A program made the position numbers and the translations under genes. Shown here in pieces: positions 36,668 through 45,673 of a stretch of 64,000 bases of DNA. Position 1 is the stretch's first letter. Every line of letters begins with the position of its first letter. The notes beneath the pieces are model-generated. The model was not told where the DNA came from, made no database searches, and saw only the letters and a list, made by a program, of their open reading frames with translations. The stretch comes from an uncultured Roseovarius sp. (lineage in GTDB: Bacteria > Pseudomonadota > Alphaproteobacteria > Rhodobacterales > Rhodobacteraceae). The stretch spans positions 1 to 64,000 of the forward strand of contig NZ_CAJXNN010000005.1 of NCBI RefSeq assembly GCF_913057115.1. Reading direction: 5' to 3'.

Positions 36668-37801
36668 ATGGCCCTGATCCATCCCGAATTCACCATCGGT
36701 ATCGAGGAAGAATACCTGCTGGTTGATCGTGACAGCATGGCCTTGGCCGAGGCCCCCGAAGCCCTTATGGACGAGTGCAAGGCGCAGCTTGAGGATCAGG
36801 TCAGCCCCGAGTTCCTCAATTGCCAGATCGAGATTGGCACCAAGGTCTGCCGTAACGTGGCCGAGGCGCGCGAAGATCTCAAGCGATTGCGCAGCACCGT
36901 GTCGGCCTGCGCGGCCAAGCATAACCTTGCCCCGATTGCCGCCTCCTGCCATCCCTTCGCCGATTGGCGCGACCAGAAACACACCGACAAGGAACGCTAT
37001 AACCACCTTGCCGGGGATTTGGCGGGTGTGGTGCGGCGCATGCTGATCTGCGGGATGCACGTGCATGTGGGCATTGACCCGCCAGATCGGCGCGTGGACC
37101 TGATGAACCAGCTTAGCTATTTCCTGCCGCATCTTCTGGCGCTGTCGTGTTCCTCGCCCTTCTGGCAGGGGCAGGACACCGGGCTAAGCTGTTATCGCCT
37201 GACGGTCTTTGACAACCTGCCGCGCACCGGTCTGCCACCCCGCATGGAAAGTTTCGGCGAATTCGAGCGTTCGGTTCAGGCGCTCGTCGATCTCGACGTG
37301 ATCGAGGACAGCTCGAAAATCTGGTGGGATCTGCGGCCCTCGCATCAATTTCCCACGCTGGAAACACGTATCTGCGACGTACAGCCCCGGCTCGAAGATG
37401 CCCTGACCCTTGCCGCCATCATCCAAGCGATTGCGCGAATGTTATGGCGCTTGGCCGTGAAAAACCAACGCTGGCGGATCTACGACCGCTTCCTCATTGC
37501 CGAGAACCGTTGGCGGGCGCAACGCTATGGCGTGCGCGAGGGACTCATCGATTTCGGCTTGGCGGAGATTATTCCCATGGGCGACCTCGTCGAGGAATTG
37601 ATCGAGATACTGCAAGAAGACGCACGCTTCTTCGAATCCACGTCAGAACTGGAAAACGCTCGCGAAATGCTACGCACCGGGTCATCCGCGGGCCGCCAAC
37701 GGCAGGCATATTCGGATGCTTTGCATGCCGAGGACGACCAAGATCACGCGATGCGCGCCGTCGTGCGCCACTTGATCGAAGAGTTCCACGCGGACCTGTG
37801 A
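36668..37801 (+). CDS. Carboxylate-amine ligase, YbdK/GCS2 family
   Basis: 377 residues. The N-terminal [17 protein letters not shown] is the metal/glutamate-binding motif of the GCS2 glutamate-cysteine ligase group. [35 protein letters not shown] and NRWRAQRYG are further family motifs. E. coli YbdK has weak glutamate-cysteine ligase activity; the true substrate is unknown. The ATG at 36668 has a GGGGG run upstream and begins just before the first conserved motif; an earlier frame start at 36629 lacks a site. Confidence 0.9.
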   Translation: MALIHPEFTIGIEEEYLLVDRDSMALAEAPEALMDECKAQLEDQVSPEFLNCQIEIGTKVCRNVAEAREDLKRLRSTVSACAAKHNLAPIAASCHPFADWRDQKHTDKERYNHLAGDLAGVVRRMLICGMHVHVGIDPPDRRVDLMNQLSYFLPHLLALSCSSPFWQGQDTGLSCYRLTVFDNLPRTGLPPRMESFGEFERSVQALVDLDVIEDSSKIWWDLRPSHQFPTLETRICDVQPRLEDALTLAAIIQAIARMLWRLAVKNQRWRIYDRFLIAENRWRAQRYGVREGLIDFGLAEIIPMGDLVEELIEILQEDARFFESTSELENAREMLRTGSSAGRQRQAYSDALHAEDDQDHAMRAVVRHLIEEFHADL

Positions 37802-37859
37802 TGTATTGCATTCGGCCCTTCCGCCCACGAACCGCTGAAGGTGTGCCTGAGGGGCCTTT

Positions 37860-38309
37860 ATGTTGAAATTCGCCAATCTCGCGCTTTTGGTGCTCTTCCC
37901 TATCGCATGGTTTGCCCCATTAATGCGCGCCGGGCTGCTGCCCCTGTTCGGCCTGTCAGAAATCAGCGTCATCACCGGCCTTCAATCCTTGTGGGAAAGC
38001 GATGTATTTCTCGCCCTGCTCGTGACCGCATTTGCGCTCTTTGCCCCTTACCTGAAAACCATCGGCCTTGCCCTCATTCACTTCGGCTTATTGCGCAGAA
38101 AAGTGCTCCCGGTTTTGCAAATCCTGGGCAAGCTCGCCATGGCCGATGTCTTCCTGATCGCGTTGTACATCACATTGTCCAAGGGCGTTGGAGTCGGCCG
38201 GATTGAGGTTGCTTGGGGCCTGTATCTCTTTACCGGATGTATCCTTGCATCAATCCTCATTGGCCATTTCACTGAGAAACCACCACGCAATGACCGGATT
38301 GTTTCCTGA
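37860..38309 (+). CDS. Paraquat-inducible protein A-like membrane protein
   Basis: 149 residues with four membrane helices. The segment MRAGLLPLFGLSEISVITGLQSLWESDVFLAL, then FAPYLKTIGL, and the later LGKLAMADVFLIALYI match the single-copy PqiA family (PF04403-like). E. coli PqiA is part of an envelope lipid-transport system with MCE proteins; no MCE gene is adjacent here. It follows the YbdK-type gene by 58 bases, so it may share its transcript. Confidence 0.82.
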   Translation: MLKFANLALLVLFPIAWFAPLMRAGLLPLFGLSEISVITGLQSLWESDVFLALLVTAFALFAPYLKTIGLALIHFGLLRRKVLPVLQILGKLAMADVFLIALYITLSKGVGVGRIEVAWGLYLFTGCILASILIGHFTEKPPRNDRIVS

Positions 38310-38448
38310 TAAGAAACATTAGGCGCCACTCATTGCGGGTTTTCCTGACTTTGACACAATTCTGCACAATTTCCCCTTGGGGATTTCGGGGTCATCGGCA
38401 TAAACTTGCCTATGCTTTAAGGTAAGATCGCTTTCTGGGGGGAAAGTC

Positions 38449-39213
38449 ATGTCGAACCACTTAACTTCATTTTTTCTTTTGATCCAGTTCTTGATGCAGC
38501 GCTTGGCGGTAGGTGCTTTCGTTTTTGCCGCGATTATCCTGTCAACCGTGACCGGCATGGCCGCGTTGGGAGTTATGCCATGGCTACAGTTCAGCGCCGA
38601 CTTCAATGGTATCCACTATGACAACGCTGGCCAGATCGCGCAGATCACACTTACGGCTGCCGTCATTTTGATGTGTTTTCTCATCCCGATGAACGGCCGG
38701 ATCATGCGGCTTGAGAACTCCCACCGACGCTTCGAAATTGGCATGCAGGATATCGCGCGTGCCTACGCAATCGCACATTCCGCTGATCGCGCAGGTCTTT
38801 TTCAACTAAGCTCGGAATTCGATGCCGTGCGCGAACGCCTTGCCTATCTGCGGGATCATCCAGACCTTGGCGACCTTGAACCTTCGCTTCTGGAAGTGGC
38901 CGCGCAGATGTCGTTCATCAGCAAGGAATTGGCCGATGTCTACTCCGAGGAAAAAGTCAGCCGCGCCCGTGCCTTCTTGAGCCAAAGACAACAAGAGGTC
39001 GAGACCTTCAACAGCCGCATCGAAAAAGCCAAACAGGTCTGCCAGGAATTGCGTCATTGGGCGCATGAGGTGGAACTGGAGGAAAGCGTGGCGGCAAGTC
39101 AACTCCAGCGCTTGCGCGACGACCTGCGCGATATCCTGCCCGAATTGGGCCACGAAGATATGGCGCGCCAAGATGGCACAATCGTCCCGCTGACCGAGAA
39201 AGCCGCAGAATAG
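38449..39213 (+). CDS. Conserved membrane protein with cytoplasmic coiled coil
   Basis: 254 residues. Two N-terminal transmembrane helices (about 18-42 and 62-80) are followed by a long helical region rich in Glu, Arg and Gln (about 85-235) that should form coiled coils (SRARAFLSQRQQEVETFNSRIEKAKQVCQELRHW). No catalytic motif recognised. It lies 39 bases upstream of radA on the same strand and may be co-transcribed with it. A GGGGGGAAAG site precedes the ATG. Proteins of this layout occur next to radA in relatives, but I cannot assign a function. Confidence 0.75.
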   Translation: MSNHLTSFFLLIQFLMQRLAVGAFVFAAIILSTVTGMAALGVMPWLQFSADFNGIHYDNAGQIAQITLTAAVILMCFLIPMNGRIMRLENSHRRFEIGMQDIARAYAIAHSADRAGLFQLSSEFDAVRERLAYLRDHPDLGDLEPSLLEVAAQMSFISKELADVYSEEKVSRARAFLSQRQQEVETFNSRIEKAKQVCQELRHWAHEVELEESVAASQLQRLRDDLRDILPELGHEDMARQDGTIVPLTEKAAE

Positions 39214-39252
39214 AGTTTGACCGCCCCTGCCCCGATGGGGCAATAGCGGCTT

Positions 39253-40617
39253 ATGGCCAAATCAGCATCCTTTTCCTGCACCGCCTGTGGAGCGGTTTAT
39301 TCAAAATGGTCCGGTCGCTGCGATGCCTGCGGCGAATGGAATACGATTGTCGAAGATACCCCCTTGTCGACCGGCCCCGGATCGAAATCGCTCGGGGCCA
39401 AACGCGGCACCAGCCTTACCCTGACAGATCTTTCCGCCGAGGAAACTCCGCCCCCCCGCACCCAATCGGGCATTACTGAGCTGGACCGCGTACTTGGCGG
39501 CGGCATGGTCCCGGCCAGTGCCATTCTGGTGGGTGGCGATCCGGGCATCGGCAAATCCACCCTGCTTTTGCAAGCCGCCGCGCGCTTCTCGGGCGCGGGC
39601 CTTAAAACGATTTATGTCTCAGGCGAGGAAGCCAGCGCACAAGTCCGCATGCGCGCTCAACGCCTTGGGCTGGGGGACGCGCCGGTGAAACTGGCCGCCG
39701 CCACCTCGCTGCGCGATATTCTCACAACCCTAGAGGCTGAAAAACCCGACCTCGTTGTGATCGACTCGATTCAGACCGTCTGGGCCGACAATGTCGACAG
39801 CGCACCCGGAAGCGTCAGCCAAGTCCGTGCCGCCGCCCATGAGCTGACCAGCTTTGCCAAGCGCAAGGGGGCCAGCGTCATCTTGGTGGGCCATGTCACC
39901 AAAGAAGGTCAAATCGCAGGCCCCCGCGTCGTCGAGCACATGGTCGACACAGTGCTCTATTTCGAAGGTGAGCGCGGCCACCAGTTTCGCATCCTGCGCA
40001 GCGTCAAGAACCGCTTTGGCCCCGCCGATGAAATCGGCGTGTTTGAGATGACGGGCGGCGGATTGGCCGAGGTCTCGAATCCCTCCGAGTTGTTCCTGTC
40101 CGGACGCGGCGACCCCGCCCCCGGGTCGGTCGTTTTTGCAGGCATCGAAGGCACGCGCCCCGTGTTGGTGGAAATGCAGGCGCTTGTCGCGCCCACGCCC
40201 CACAGCCAACCGCGCCGCGCGGTCGTAGGCTGGGATGGCGCGCGCCTTGCCATGATATTGGCCGTGCTTGAAGCGCGCTGCGGCATCCCTTTTGCGGGGC
40301 TCGATGTCTACCTCAATGTCGCGGGCGGCATCAAAATCTCGGAACCCGCCGCCGATCTGGCCGTCGCCGCCGCCCTTCTCAGCGCGCGTGAAGACAGCAG
40401 CCTGCCCGCCGAAACCGTGGTTTTCGGGGAAATAAGCCTTTCTGGCGCGCTTCGCCCAGTCGGTCAGACCGAAAACAGGTTGAAAGAAGCGCAAAAACTT
40501 GGTTTCACGTCCGCAATTGTGCCAGCGGGCGGGAAACCCGGGGGCAAATCGGGCCTCACGTTGACCCAACTGGGCGATCTGACGGCATTCGTAGGTGACA
40601 TTTTCGGCGCAGGGTAA
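39253..40617 (+). CDS. radA: DNA repair protein RadA
   Basis: 454 residues. The N-terminal zinc finger has CTACGAVYSKWSGRCDACGEW (two CxxC pairs). The RecA-like ATPase has Walker A GGDPGIGKST and the RadA-specific KNRFG motif (SVKNRFGPADEIGVFEM). The C-terminal Lon-protease-like domain carries ARCGIPFAGLDVYLNVAGG and FGEISLSGALRPV. It is a DnaB-type helicase involved in branch migration during recombination. A cvpA gene follows, the common order in alphaproteobacteria. Confidence 0.97.
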   Translation: MAKSASFSCTACGAVYSKWSGRCDACGEWNTIVEDTPLSTGPGSKSLGAKRGTSLTLTDLSAEETPPPRTQSGITELDRVLGGGMVPASAILVGGDPGIGKSTLLLQAAARFSGAGLKTIYVSGEEASAQVRMRAQRLGLGDAPVKLAAATSLRDILTTLEAEKPDLVVIDSIQTVWADNVDSAPGSVSQVRAAAHELTSFAKRKGASVILVGHVTKEGQIAGPRVVEHMVDTVLYFEGERGHQFRILRSVKNRFGPADEIGVFEMTGGGLAEVSNPSELFLSGRGDPAPGSVVFAGIEGTRPVLVEMQALVAPTPHSQPRRAVVGWDGARLAMILAVLEARCGIPFAGLDVYLNVAGGIKISEPAADLAVAAALLSAREDSSLPAETVVFGEISLSGALRPVGQTENRLKEAQKLGFTSAIVPAGGKPGGKSGLTLTQLGDLTAFVGDIFGAG

Positions 40618-40644
40618 GGCGCCGCGCGAAATAGGGACAGGACC

Positions 40645-41205
40645 ATGGAAGGTTTCACCATCATCGACGGCGTTGTCGCGCTGATTATCGTCTTGTCGGC
40701 GCTGCTGGCCTATTCGCGCGGTTTTGTACGCGAGGCCCTCGCAATCGCTGGCTGGATCGTGGCGGGCCTTCTGGCCTTCATCTTCGCCCCGCAGGTCGAA
40801 CCGCTGGTCAAGGAAGTGCCGGTTGTTGGCGACTTCATCGCCGACAGTTGTGAACTCAGCATGATCGCCGCCTTCACCGTCGTTTTCGCCGTGGCGCTGA
40901 TCGTGGCCTCGTTTATCACACCGCTTTTTTCATCCCTCGTGCAACGCTCGGCCCTTGGCGGGCTGGACCAGGGGCTTGGCTTCATCTTCGGCGTGGCGCG
41001 CGGCATCCTCTTGGTGGCCATCGCCTACTTCGTCTACGAAACCGTAATCACCAGCCAGAACATCCAGGTTATCGACGACAGCCGCTCGGCCCGCGTCTTC
41101 AGCCGCCTCACCGACAAGGTCGAAGACGGCAACCCTGAACAGGCACTTGGCTGGATCACCCAGCAATACGAACAACTTGTCGGCGCCTGCGACGCCCCGC
41201 AGTAA
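40645..41205 (+). CDS. cvpA: CvpA family membrane protein
   Basis: 186 residues with four membrane helices in the first 135. The N-terminus TIIDGVVALIIVLSALLAYSRGFVREALAIAGW is the CvpA family motif. CvpA was named for colicin V production and later tied to envelope stress and division; its exact activity is unknown. It lies between radA and purF, the same neighbourhood as in many proteobacteria (cvpA-purF). An AGGACAGGACC stretch precedes the ATG. Confidence 0.92.
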   Translation: MEGFTIIDGVVALIIVLSALLAYSRGFVREALAIAGWIVAGLLAFIFAPQVEPLVKEVPVVGDFIADSCELSMIAAFTVVFAVALIVASFITPLFSSLVQRSALGGLDQGLGFIFGVARGILLVAIAYFVYETVITSQNIQVIDDSRSARVFSRLTDKVEDGNPEQALGWITQQYEQLVGACDAPQ

Positions 41206-41217
41206 GGACACGACCGA

Positions 41218-41664
41218 ATGTCGAGCACCTATGTCATGGCCTTGGGGCTCGCCGCCGCAGCAGGCGTTGCGATATCCTTGCAAAACCCTATCAACGCGGG
41301 TCTTGCCCGTCATATCGGTAGCAGCCTTGGGGCGACCACCATTTGTTTCGCCGTGGGCCTCATCGCACTGGTGATCGCCACAACGCTCTTTGGCCAATGG
41401 CCCGAGGTGATGCAGTCGCCGCAGGCGCCATTGATCCTGCTCTCTGGCGGGCTTATGGGGGCATTTCTTGTTTGGGCCGCCCTTTACAGCGTGCCTATCT
41501 TGGGCGTGCTGACACTTGTCGCCGTCCTGATCCTCGGCCAGATCGTGGCCGCGCTCGTCATTGATCACTTTGGCCTCTTCGGTCTTGAGGCACAGGCGAT
41601 ATCCCTGAATCGCGTACTTGCGGCCGCTCTTGTCCTGGCCGGGGTCATCCTGTCGCGCTTTTGA
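41218..41664 (+). CDS. Small DMT superfamily transporter (DUF606/YdcZ type)
   Basis: 148 residues with five membrane helices. This is the length and pattern of the half-size DUF606 (DMT_YdcZ) proteins (SSTYVMALGLAAAAGVAISLQNPINAGLARHIGSSLGATTICF). Such half-size members usually work as dimers. Substrate unknown. It starts 12 bases after cvpA, so it is in the same transcript unless a promoter intervenes. Confidence 0.85.
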   Translation: MSSTYVMALGLAAAAGVAISLQNPINAGLARHIGSSLGATTICFAVGLIALVIATTLFGQWPEVMQSPQAPLILLSGGLMGAFLVWAALYSVPILGVLTLVAVLILGQIVAALVIDHFGLFGLEAQAISLNRVLAAALVLAGVILSRF

Positions 41665-41783
41665 CGCAACGTCAGACGACCTGTAGAAATCAGGCACGAA
41701 GTTTCATGTGATAGTTTCGTGACATATGCCCTCACAGCCCTTATCTAGGGGGCAATCGCGAGACCGGGATTCGGAGCTGCCCC

Positions 41784-43250
41784 TTGCCCAAGCATATGCC
41801 CCCCGCACACCCTTTTGATGATGACAAACTTAAGGAAGAATGCGGCGTTTTCGGCGTGATCGGCGTGACCGATGCGGCGAATTTCGTGGCCCTAGGCCTT
41901 CATGCCCTGCAACACCGTGGCCAAGAGGCCGGCGGCATCGTCTGCCACCATCCCGACCACGGGTTCAACAGCGCCCGCCGCTTCGGCTATGTGCGCGACA
42001 ATTTCACCAAGCAATCGCTGATGGAAACCCTGCCCGGGCCGCTGGCCATCGGGCACGTGCGCTATTCCACTGCCGGGTCGAAAGGCCAAACCGCGATCCG
42101 CGATGTGCAGCCCTTCTTTGGCGAATTCGCCATGGGCGGGGCGGCGATTGCCCATAACGGCAACATCACCAACGCCGAGGCCCTGCGCAAAGAACTGATC
42201 GAACGCGGCTCGATCTTTCAGTCCACGTCGGACAGTGAATGCATCATTCACCTGATGGCCCGCTCCCTGCAACGCACCATCCCCGAACGCATGGAAGATG
42301 CCCTGCGCCGGGTCGAAGGGGCGTTTTCGGTCGTGGCCATGACCCGCACCAAGCTCATCGGTGTGCGCGATCCGCTTGGCGTTCGCCCGCTGGTTCTGGG
42401 TCAAGTGGCTGATGGCTGGGTGCTCAGCTCGGAAACCTGCGCTTTGGACATCATCGGCGCGCGCTTCGTGCGCGAGGTTGAGCCGGGCGAAATGGTTGTT
42501 ATCACTGACAAAGGTGTGGAAAGCCATTACCCTTTCCGCCGCCAGAAATCGCGCTTTTGCATCTTCGAACACGTCTATTTCTCGCGCCCGGACTCGATCA
42601 TCGGGGGCAAGTCGGTCTATGAAACCCGCCGCCAGATCGGCGTGGAACTGGCAAAGGAAAGCCATGTGGACGCCGACCTTGTCTGCCCCGTACCCGATAG
42701 CGGTACACCGGCGGCGATCGGCTTTAGTCAGCAATCGGGCATCCCCTATGCCATGGGGATCATCCGTAACCAATACATGGGCCGGACCTTTATCGAACCC
42801 ACCGAGCAGATCCGCAACATGGGGGTTCGCCTCAAGCTCAATGTCAACCGCGCGCTGATCGAAGGCAAGCGGGTGATCTTGGTCGATGACAGCGTCGTGC
42901 GCGGCACAACATCACGCAAAATCAAGGAGATGATCCTTGATGCCGGCGCCAAGGAGGTACACTTCCGCATCGCCTCCCCGCCCACGGCATGGCCTTGTTT
43001 TTACGGGGTGGATACACCGCAGCGCGAAAAACTTCTGGCCGCGACCATGAGCGAGGATGAAATGCGTGAGCATCTCGCGGTGGACAGCCTCAAGTTCATC
43101 TCGCTGGATGGCCTCTACCGCGCCGTGGGCGAGACCGAGGGTCGCAAGAACGACTGCCCGCAATACTGCGATGCCTGCTTCTCGGGAGAATACCCGGTGG
43201 TGCCCTCGGACATGGTCGAAAAAGGCTTTGAGATCAAAGCGGCGGAGTGA
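41784..43250 (+). CDS. purF: Amidophosphoribosyltransferase
   Basis: 488 residues. A short propeptide ends before the N-terminal nucleophile Cys in KEECGVFGVIGV, followed by the class II glutamine amidotransferase domain (HALQHRGQEAGGIV, HNGNITN). The C-terminal phosphoribosyltransferase domain has the PRPP motif VILVDDSVVRGTTSRKI. It makes phosphoribosylamine, the first step of purine synthesis. The TTG at 41784 has GGAG 7 bases upstream; the in-frame ATG at 41796 has no such site, so TTG is chosen with some doubt. The stop abuts the DUF1284 start. Confidence 0.96.
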   Translation: MPKHMPPAHPFDDDKLKEECGVFGVIGVTDAANFVALGLHALQHRGQEAGGIVCHHPDHGFNSARRFGYVRDNFTKQSLMETLPGPLAIGHVRYSTAGSKGQTAIRDVQPFFGEFAMGGAAIAHNGNITNAEALRKELIERGSIFQSTSDSECIIHLMARSLQRTIPERMEDALRRVEGAFSVVAMTRTKLIGVRDPLGVRPLVLGQVADGWVLSSETCALDIIGARFVREVEPGEMVVITDKGVESHYPFRRQKSRFCIFEHVYFSRPDSIIGGKSVYETRRQIGVELAKESHVDADLVCPVPDSGTPAAIGFSQQSGIPYAMGIIRNQYMGRTFIEPTEQIRNMGVRLKLNVNRALIEGKRVILVDDSVVRGTTSRKIKEMILDAGAKEVHFRIASPPTAWPCFYGVDTPQREKLLAATMSEDEMREHLAVDSLKFISLDGLYRAVGETEGRKNDCPQYCDACFSGEYPVVPSDMVEKGFEIKAAE

Positions 43251-43666
43251 TGCCGCCACTACGCTTCAGGCCACATCATTTCCTTTGTTCTCAAGGATTT
43301 AAGGGGAAAGGCTATTCCGAGGCCTTTACCCAAAACATGGCGCGGATCGTGGTGGACACCCTGCGCGCGCCGACAGGCGACGCCACAGAAATCGAGGTGG
43401 TGGGCAGCTTGGACGACATCTGCGCCCCCTGCCCCAAGCGGCGCGGAAACCTTTGCCAATCCCAGGAAAAGATTGAAGAAATCGACACACGCCATGCCAA
43501 GGCCCTCTCGCTCCGCCCCGGGGATCGGCTGACCTGGGGACAGGCCAAGGCACGGATGAAAAGCAGCGTGAAACCCGGTGACCTGAGCCAGCTTTGCAAG
43601 GGCTGCCAGTGGTTGGACCTAGGGCTGTGCGAGGCCGCGCTCAGAGATTTGCTGCAAGAGGATTAG
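43250..43666 (+). CDS. DUF1284 family cysteine-rich protein
   Basis: 138 residues. RFRPHHFLCSQGFKGKGYS at the N-terminus and four further cysteines in CAPCPKRRGNLC and LCKGCQWLDLGLC match the DUF1284 family. The spaced Cys pairs suggest metal or Fe-S binding, but no activity is known. Its ATG overlaps the last base of the purF stop (TGATG), so it is translationally coupled to purF. Confidence 0.85.
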   Translation: MPPLRFRPHHFLCSQGFKGKGYSEAFTQNMARIVVDTLRAPTGDATEIEVVGSLDDICAPCPKRRGNLCQSQEKIEEIDTRHAKALSLRPGDRLTWGQAKARMKSSVKPGDLSQLCKGCQWLDLGLCEAALRDLLQED

Positions 43667-43679
43667 CAGGCCGCACTGT

Positions 43680-43760
43680 CGTACGAGTCGTACGCTCATG
43701 GGGGTGTTTTCGTACGAAAATCGGGAGGCTGGCAAAGCTGTTCGTACGACTCGTACGAAA
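43680..43760 (-). promoter_or_regulatory. Three-palindrome CGTACG module, copy 2 (inverted)
   Basis: CGTACGAGTCGTACG (43680-43694, centre 43687), TTTTCGTACGAAAA (43707-43720, centre 43713.5) and TTCGTACGACTCGTACGAA (43741-43759, centre 43750). Centre distances are 26.5 and 36.5, the mirror image of copy 1 at 28451-28531. Most spacer bases differ between the copies. Confidence 0.75.
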
Positions 43761-43800
43761 CAGAGTGCTTGCGTTCCCCAATAGCCACCGGCAGAGCCGC

Positions 43801-43896
43801 CAATGCTTTTTGAAAAGCATTGAGCCACGCAAATTCGAATTTGCGTAGCAAGCGCTTTCGAAAGCGCTTGCGGGAAGGCCTTTCGAAAGGCCTTCC
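43801..43896. repeat. Four back-to-back palindromes
   Basis: P1 43801-43822 (arms CAATGCTTTT/AAAAGCATTG around TG). P2 43827-43846 (20-base perfect palindrome with ATTCGAAT core). P3 43848-43871 (24 bases, arms GCAAGCGCTTTC/GAAAGCGCTTGC). P4 43873-43896 (24 bases, arms GGAAGGCCTTTC/GAAAGGCCTTCC). P2 to P4 share a TTCGAA centre and are almost contiguous. Confidence 0.9.
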
Positions 43897-44012
43897 ACGG
43901 AAGATGCCCCGGCCTCACTGTGCACTCCTGCACAGCGCCTAGGACAATGCCGCCCTTTGCCAATCGCGCTGGACACCCCATTTTCAGTGCGAACCAAGCA
44001 TGGAGACTTCAC

Positions 44013-44921
44013 ATGACCTTCAGGCCAGTCACCGCCACAAGCACCGCGCAACCCACCATGGAAGGCGCAGGCGTTCACCTGCACCGCGTCTTCGGCTTCG
44101 AGGACCCGTCACTGACCGATCCGTTCCTGATGATGGATGATTTCCGCAATGACGACCCGCGGCTTTATTCCAAGGGTTTCCCGTGGCATCCGCATCGCGG
44201 GATCGAGACCATCACCTATGTTCTGGAGGGTGAGGTCGAGCATGCGGATTCGCTGGGTAATCGCGGCCTGCTTGGGCCGGGAAGCGTGCAGTGGATGACC
44301 GCGGGGTCAGGCATCGTGCATCAGGAGATGCCCTCGGGCGACGCGCAGGGCCGGATGCATGGCTTTCAGCTTTGGGCGAACCTGCCCAAGTCTTTGAAAA
44401 TGACCGACCCGCGCTATCAGGACATCACCAATGGCGATATTCCCATCGAGGGCGACGAGGATGGCACCACCGTCAAGGTGATCATCGGTTCGTTCTGGGG
44501 CAAGACCGGCCCGGTGGATGGCATTGCCGCCAACCCGATGCTTCTGGATATTTCCATCCCGGCGGGGCGGCGCAAGACCTTCCCGGTGGACACCCGCGCC
44601 AATGCCTTGGCCTATGTCTTTGCAGGCTCGGGCCGGTTCCGGGATGCCAGTGCGCCGATGGGGATCAAGGTGGAAAAGGAGTATCGCGGCGAGGAGTTGA
44701 ACATCCGCGACCTGAGCGGCAACCGCACCCTCATTCGCTTTGGCGAAGGCGATGAGATTACCGTGGAAGCCGGGGATGAGGGGCTGCGGTTCTTGCTGAT
44801 GACGGGCCGCCCGATACAGGAGCCTGTGGCGTGGCACGGCCCGATCGTGATGAACACCCAAGAAGAGCTGCAACAGGCCTTCCGCGAGTTGCGCAACGGG
44901 ACGTTTATCAAGGCGGGCTAA
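44013..44921 (+). CDS. Pirin family protein
   Basis: 302 residues with a bicupin fold. The N-terminal cupin has the metal-binding motif FPWHPHRGIETITYVLEGEVEHADSLGN and then GSVQWMTAGSGIVHQEMP, both conserved in pirins. Bacterial pirins bind Fe and some have quercetinase activity or modulate metabolic enzymes; the role here is unknown. The start at 44013 is chosen because GGAG lies 7 bases upstream and the frame before it has no family similarity. It is preceded by a palindrome-rich 346-base gap and followed by a strong terminator. Confidence 0.92.
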   Translation: MTFRPVTATSTAQPTMEGAGVHLHRVFGFEDPSLTDPFLMMDDFRNDDPRLYSKGFPWHPHRGIETITYVLEGEVEHADSLGNRGLLGPGSVQWMTAGSGIVHQEMPSGDAQGRMHGFQLWANLPKSLKMTDPRYQDITNGDIPIEGDEDGTTVKVIIGSFWGKTGPVDGIAANPMLLDISIPAGRRKTFPVDTRANALAYVFAGSGRFRDASAPMGIKVEKEYRGEELNIRDLSGNRTLIRFGEGDEITVEAGDEGLRFLLMTGRPIQEPVAWHGPIVMNTQEELQQAFRELRNGTFIKAG

Positions 44922-44939
44922 GCGCCTTGGCAAAAGAAA

Positions 44940-44973
44940 AACGCCGCCTTGCAATAAGGCGGCGTTCCTTTTT
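44940..44973. terminator. Bidirectional terminator between pirin and bioY
   Basis: An 11-base stem, AACGCCGCCTT/AAGGCGGCGTT (44940-44950 and 44956-44966), with a 5-base loop, preceded by an A-rich run and followed by CCTTTTT. It serves both convergent genes. Confidence 0.9.
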
Positions 44974-44991
44974 CGAAGGCTTGCGGGCGGT

Positions 44992-45558
44992 TTAGCCGCG
45001 GCGTGCCTCAAGCGCTTTCCAGCCGCCCCAGACGACCATCGCCGCCAGAACCGCCTTCAGGGCATCGCCCATCAGGAAGGGCGCCATCCAGTATGTCCAA
45101 AGCTCGGGCATGGATTTGCCCAGAACGGCAGCGGGCCACGCCAGACCGGGGATATAGAGTGCGGCCGAGATCACCATGCCGACCAGCGCGGTCGACACGA
45201 TGCCACGGGCAAGGCCCTTTTCCACGGCGAGGCCAGCCAAGAAGGCCATGCCGACAAAACCGTAAAGGAAGCCCGCGGTCGGGCCGACAAGGGCCAGCGT
45301 GCTTGCGCCATTGGCAAAAACCGGCAGGCCTGCCGCACCTTGCGCCAGATAGGCCACGAGCGTCACCGCGCCAAGGCGCGAGCCGAAGGTCAGGCCCACG
45401 GTGAGGATCGCCAGAGTTTGCAGCGAAATCGGCACTGGCCAGCCAAAGCTGACTTGCGCGGCCATGGCGATGAAAAGCGAACCGCCCATCACGAGGGCCG
45501 CTTGCTTGAGAAGGGTTTCCTGACCGATCACGGCCCGGCTGAGAACTGTATCGCGCAT
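44992..45558 (-). CDS. bioY: Biotin transporter BioY
   Basis: 188 residues with six membrane helices. Family motifs include PVPISLQTLAILTVGLTFGSRLGAVTLVAYLAQGAAGLPVFA and GPTAGFLYGFVGMAFLAG. BioY is the S-component of an ECF biotin transporter. No bioM/bioN genes are adjacent, so it may act alone or with an ECF module elsewhere. The ATG at 45558 has AAGGA upstream. I saw no BioR-like palindrome in the short gap to the divergent SDR gene. Confidence 0.93.
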   Translation of the reverse strand: MRDTVLSRAVIGQETLLKQAALVMGGSLFIAMAAQVSFGWPVPISLQTLAILTVGLTFGSRLGAVTLVAYLAQGAAGLPVFANGASTLALVGPTAGFLYGFVGMAFLAGLAVEKGLARGIVSTALVGMVISAALYIPGLAWPAAVLGKSMPELWTYWMAPFLMGDALKAVLAAMVVWGGWKALEARRG

Positions 45559-45673
45559 GGTATCGCGTCCTTTCCGTGGTTTTCCTGTATCCAGCACGAC
45601 TTTTTCGCTGCGCCACGGCAAAAGTCAAGCGAATGGCCTTGATTTATACCCCGTCTGGTGGGATTTGCCAAAC

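Larger units (their letters stand above)
43667..44012. other. Palindrome-rich noncoding gap upstream of pirin
   Basis: 346 bases without a gene. It holds, in order, an inverted copy of the CGTACG module (43680-43760), four tandem palindromes (43801-43896) and a smaller CTGTGCA/TGCACAG dyad (43918-43935). The remaining bases before the pirin ATG give no clear promoter. Confidence 0.8.

Noticed and set aside
43801-43896. Tandem palindromes as ordinary Rho-independent terminators of purF-DUF1284
   Set aside because: Four stems in a row, none followed by a T-run, and they begin 134 bases after the DUF1284 stop. A terminator role cannot be excluded for one stem but does not explain the series.
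45559-45673. Possible BioR operator upstream of bioY
   Set aside because: No TTATxxATAA-type palindrome is present; only an isolated TTTATA.
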